Source of the DNA: Myoxocephalus aenaeus
Lineage: Eukaryota > Chordata > Actinopteri > Perciformes > Cottidae
Direction: 5' to 3'
Length of the DNA: 64,000 nt
NCBI GenBank assembly: GCA_038501785.1
Contig: JBAMJR010000011.1
Coordinates: 1,249,501-1,313,500 of the forward strand
In this document: positions 62,801 through 64,000 of the stretch, in pieces
Layout of the letters: each line of letters begins with the position of its first letter
Numbering within the stretch: the stretch's first letter is position 1
Translations under genes and position numbers: made by a program
The notes under the pieces: generated by a model
Told to the model about the DNA's origin: nothing
Seen by the model: only the letters and a program-made list of their open reading frames with translations
Databases searched by the model: none

Positions 62801-64000
62801 ATAAATACTCGGGTGGAGACTTCAAGTGTACACTGGTATTTTAAATTGCTGTCAGTGAAGTAAACAAAATACTGTTAATACTGCATACTATGCAGACAGT
62901 CAAATCCTTTTTTATTTATTAACAATTTGAGTCAACAACTAAATAGAATTGAAACAAAAAAAACTGTGGAAAGATAAGTGAGGTCCCATCAGGTCTCGTT
63001 GGTTTGGGTCTATACCACAGTGACAATGATAAAAACATTGCATGAGTGTGTGTATGTGCTGTGTGTTGTCAGCTGGCTGTAGTGTTTCGATACCTAAAAC
63101 TTTGACGTCGTATTTGACCTCCTTCTCTCCAGCGATGCTTGTAGCTACGCAGACGTAGCGTCCCGAGTCCGACACCGTGGCTGAGAGGATTTCTATTTTA
63201 CTCCCCTGCTCGAGAAGACGGACACTTTCACCATCACGCACAGGAACCCCATCCTTCAGCCATGTGAGGGAGGGGGGAGGGTGTCCCCCAGCCTCACACT
63301 CCAGAAGAAGAGGCTTACTGAGGACCACTTTCCTCTCCGTGGGCCCGTCATCACCCCCTGCAATGGTAGGAGGCACTAGGGGGCATAAAAGAGAAACAGA
63401 AAAAGGGAGGGTTAAGCTTGGAGGACCTTTCCACTTGACTGATATCCTATTTACATCTCACACTCAAGGCTTCCATCAGCTGAAAACATGTACAATTTCT
63501 TTATGCATGAATTCCTCCCTTCTGTATCCATTTTTGTTCTCATCAAAAAATCAAGGATTTTATTTTCACATTAAATTGTTTGCACTATCTACCGCTATTT
63601 GAAATTGTTCTTAACTGCTGCAAATGTATCCATTATCTGTGAGTGATACCAAATGCCTTAAAGCTTTTATTCATACAATAATAAGCTTCAGAGCTCAGAA
63701 CATATGAGAATGATTGTAAATGCAGACACACAATGGAAACTTATATTCAGAGAGTTCCTCAGTTGCAAACCTGATTTCCATGTCCAAATGCGCTGTAGTT
63801 ATTTAAGATGTTTTTTAATGCTTTTGCTCAAAGCTGAAATACAGCAGCACAGTAAAAAGGATGATGGTCAGGTTCTTACAGTAGACGTCCAGTTCATAGC
63901 TCTTCTCAGCGCTCCCGGCCACACTGATCACCTTGCAGGTGTACTGGCCAGCATCTGGCGCCTGCACCCGAGGGATCTTCAGGTAGTGGCCTCGCTCAAC
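29352..64000 (-). CDS. hmcn1: Hemicentin-1, 3' 77 exons (5' partial)
   Basis: Giant secreted extracellular-matrix protein of the fibulin family, involved in basement-membrane linkage and fin-fold integrity in fish. Reading leftwards from 64000, the exons encode one partial and 31 complete I-set Ig domains, six TSP1 repeats, a nidogen G2F module, eight EGF modules and the fibulin C-terminal module ending IVYIAVSAYPY with a TGA at 29352-29354. Module order and counts after the Ig array equal vertebrate HMCN1. If the fish protein has the usual 44 Ig domains, those present are Ig13 (partial) to Ig44. All exon joins I checked keep frame and no stop was met. HMCN1 is preferred over HMCN2 from the C-terminal sequence and from linkage to pla2g4a. 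The signal peptide, VWA domain and early Ig domains lie beyond the window. Exon coordinates are given in the module entries. Confidence 0.96.
29719..30844 (-). other. hmcn1: Last hmcn1 intron, with an interspersed repeat at about 30060-30707
   Basis: No exon is present. The right part, ending in CTAGATGCCACTAAATCC and then CACTGGTCCTTTAA near 30707, resembles one end of an abundant fish DNA repeat that inserts at TTAA-like sites. I could not match the other end confidently. The open frame at 30192-30644 belongs to this repeat and is not a hemicentin exon. Confidence 0.45.
30348..30380. repeat. Perfect hairpin, 15-bp arms
   Basis: GATACGTCTTACTTG at 30348-30362 is the exact reverse complement of 30366-30380, with a TAA loop. 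It lies inside the last hmcn1 intron. Confidence 0.95.
30845..34316 (-). other. hmcn1: hmcn1 exons for eight EGF modules and the linker
   Basis: Exons in translation order: 34254-34316 (linker, NQCPQGFSLVSAGPYCA), 33858-33977 (EGF1, DENEC), 33633-33767 (EGF2, DIDEC), 33431-33544 (EGF3, DVNEC), 33169-33294 (EGF4, DINEC), 32921-33049 (EGF5, DIDEC), 31418-31786 (EGF6 plus insert), 31072-31191 (EGF7, DINEC), 30845-30971 (EGF8, DVDEC). Six cysteines and the D-[IV]-[DN]-E-C calcium signature recur in EGF2 to EGF8; EGF1 has DENEC. Each exon is about one module and all share the phase that splits the first Asp codon. The 31418-31786 exon is three times longer because a Tyr/Ser/Arg-rich stretch follows EGF6. 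Confidence 0.94.
31787..32920 (-). other. hmcn1: hmcn1 intron of 1134 bp, nothing recognised
   Basis: AT-rich intron between EGF5 and EGF6. No exon, transposon end or RNA gene is seen. Confidence 0.6.
34534..36377 (-). other. hmcn1: hmcn1 exons for the nidogen G2F module
   Basis: Four exons in translation order: 36231-36377, 35932-36069, 35043-35164, 34534-34771. Peptides include KARGSIIGNINDIEFGIAIL, LISILNPVYWATAQEVGEAV, RMTHIARGLDSDGTLLLDIV and IQTGPGQLYALSTRMFSIDR. This 11-stranded barrel is shared with nidogen and sits between TSP6 and the EGF run, as in all hemicentins. The intron at 35165-35931 has no feature that I recognise. Confidence 0.93.
37017..37206 (+). mobile_element. 3' tail of a fish retroelement in an hmcn1 intron
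   Basis: TGTGAAGCACTTTGCATCGC and GAAATGTGCTGTACAAATTA are followed by a short CCTTG repeat. They match the conserved 3' end shared by many fish LINE/SINE families. The copy is about 190 bp, strongly 5'-truncated, and lies between TSP4 and TSP5 exons. Confidence 0.6.
37774..37800. repeat. (TA)n microsatellite
   Basis: About 13 TA units, 26 bases upstream (minus strand) of the TSP3 exon 37578-37748. Confidence 0.95.
41734..41820. repeat. (CA)n microsatellite filling a short hmcn1 intron
   Basis: About 43 CA units on the plus strand, (TG)n in the hmcn1 sense. It makes up 87 of the 138 bases of intron 41687-41824 and starts at intron position +5. Confidence 0.97.
43067..43089. repeat. Short (TA)n repeat
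   Basis: About 11 TA units in the intron within Ig37. Confidence 0.9.
44155..44176. repeat. Short (TA)n repeat
   Basis: About 11 TA units in the intron upstream of exon 43872-44016. Confidence 0.9.
49683..49714. repeat. (TA)n microsatellite
   Basis: About 15 TA units in the intron that separates the halves of one Ig domain (exons 49397-49478 and 49767-49954). Confidence 0.95.
53511..53545. repeat. Perfect hairpin, 16-bp arms
   Basis: TTAAGCTTGGCCACCA at 53511-53526 is exactly complementary to 53530-53545 around a CTC loop. It lies 46 bases from exon 53592-53759, on its downstream side in hmcn1 sense. Confidence 0.95.
56823..56893. repeat. (TA)n followed by (CA)n
   Basis: About 29 TA units then about 6 CA units, in an hmcn1 intron and ending 34 bases short of exon 56928-57051. 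Confidence 0.96.
58348..58429 (+). tRNA. tRNA-Ser(AGA), copy 1
   Basis: 82 nt with acceptor stem GTTGTCG/CGACAAC, an intact A box (TGGCCGAGTGG) and B box (GGTTCGAATCC), the long variable arm expected for serine, and anticodon loop CTAGAAA giving AGA. It differs from the widespread vertebrate tRNA-Ser(AGA) mainly in the acceptor stem. It is antisense inside hmcn1 intron 57828-58922. Unlike copies 2 and 3, no T4 or longer run follows (AATTTGTC), so Pol III termination may be poor. Confidence 0.93.
59791..59872 (+). tRNA. tRNA-Ser(AGA), copy 2
   Basis: 82 nt, identical to copy 1 except for an A instead of G between the D arm and the anticodon stem (AAGGCAATGG). Stems, boxes and the AGA anticodon are intact. 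A TTTTT terminator lies 8 bases downstream. Confidence 0.95.
60435..60516 (+). tRNA. tRNA-Ser(AGA), copy 3
   Basis: 82 nt and identical to copy 1 over the mature sequence. A T6 run follows 7 bases after the 3' end. It shares the hmcn1 intron 59309-61106 with copy 2, on the strand opposite to hmcn1. Confidence 0.96.
60762..60949 (+). mobile_element. Short retroelement tail with (ATTC)n inserted in repeat copy 3
   Basis: TTCACCTTGGGGATTAATAA is followed by AGT and five or so ATTC units, the usual end of a fish LINE/SINE family. Compared with the same block near copy 1, it splits GAGTCAACAA from CTAACT.GAAATTG-like sequence, so it inserted after the unit was duplicated. Confidence 0.65.
62172..62227 (+). 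pseudogene. tRNA-Ser(AGA) fragment, 5' half missing
   Basis: Keeps the anticodon stem-loop (CTAGAAA), variable arm, T arm and 3' acceptor strand, but lacks the first 26 or so bases, including the 5' acceptor strand and A box. The T loop has one change (GGTTCAAATCC). The flanking repeat sequence is the same as at the intact copies, so this is a deleted copy of the same unit. Confidence 0.93.

Larger units (their letters stand above)
58220..62960. repeat. Repeated units flanking the tRNA-Ser copies across three hmcn1 introns
   Basis: Shared segments occur around every tRNA copy. Upstream there is TTTTTTGTGAAGAGTTCT and CACAGTAAAATG; downstream CACTGGGCCTG, AATGTTTAAAAATA and GACTGTTGTCATTGAAGGG, then TCTTAAATTGCTGTC. 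A second block, CTTTAAAGTAATATTTCA, CCCTGGATCAC and ACCATGTCAAAAT, recurs near 60090, 61898, 62449 and partly 62640. Copies are interleaved with unduplicated hmcn1 exons 58923-59024, 59185-59308, 61107-61261, 61494-61663 and 61753-61861. They therefore spread between introns rather than as one simple tandem array. Confidence 0.8.
57651..64000 (-). other. hmcn1: hmcn1 exons for the first Ig domains in the window (about Ig17 to Ig13)
   Basis: Exons, 3' to 5': 57651-57827, 58923-59024; 59185-59308, 61107-61261; 61494-61663, 61753-61861; 63094-63375 (single); 63880-64000 (runs off the window). Two domains are split just before the second-strand Trp: SPLP/AITWYKDGRP and APVIT/WYKDGKPV. The introns 57828-58922, 59309-61106 and 61862-63093 carry the tRNA-Ser repeat units described separately. 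The donor of 61107-61261 is GTTGGT, weak but required for the frame. Confidence 0.92.

Noticed and set aside
1..64000. CRISPR arrays, prophage, retroviral genes or bacterial operons
   Set aside because: No regularly spaced direct repeats, no gag/pol/env-type frames, and all genes are split vertebrate genes.

Overview
The window is vertebrate nuclear DNA and almost certainly from a teleost fish. It has split genes with GT-AG introns, long (TG)n and (TA)n microsatellites, many fish-type DNA transposons with intact target-site duplications, and LINE remnants. The three protein genes match vertebrate pla2g4a, arpc5 and hmcn1; from memory, all three human orthologues lie on 1q25-q31, so the linkage fits. 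No operon, CRISPR array, phage or bacterial feature is present.

Layout. (1) 1-10633, + strand: the 3' twelve coding exons of cytosolic phospholipase A2 (pla2g4a), covering the catalytic domain from the oxyanion glycine stretch to the stop; the 5' exons (C2 domain) lie off the left edge. (2) 10634-20957: pla2g4a 3' flank and a transposon-rich intergenic region, including a hAT element inserted inside the transposase remnant of another hAT element. (3) 20958-23136, + strand: complete four-exon arpc5 (Arp2/3 complex p16 subunit). Its first intron is a textbook AT-AC minor-spliceosome (U12) intron. (4) 23137-29351: arpc5 3' UTR, a Tc1-like remnant, a 2.4 kb hAT element carrying a 5'-truncated LINE reverse transcriptase, and the hmcn1 3' flank. 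(5) 29352-64000, - strand: the 3' 77 coding exons of hemicentin-1 (hmcn1), read from the right edge leftwards: 31 complete and one partial Ig domain, six thrombospondin type 1 repeats, a nidogen G2F module, eight EGF modules and the fibulin-type C-terminal module. The 5' part (VWA domain and first Ig domains) lies beyond base 64000. (6) 58200-62960: three introns of hmcn1 hold a repeated DNA unit carrying three intact tRNA-Ser(AGA) genes and one truncated copy, all antisense to hmcn1.

The three genes do not form a pathway. pla2g4a releases arachidonate from membranes, arpc5 is an actin-nucleation subunit, and hmcn1 is a giant extracellular-matrix protein. All reading frames checked across the exon joins are open, so the genes look functional. 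The most informative non-coding observations are the arpc5 AT-AC intron, a (TG)n-T4-AG acceptor in pla2g4a like the human CFTR (TG)mTn tract, the tRNA-Ser repeat cluster, the nested hAT pair, and the alternating intron positions in the hemicentin Ig array. I found nothing that I would call a new biological system.
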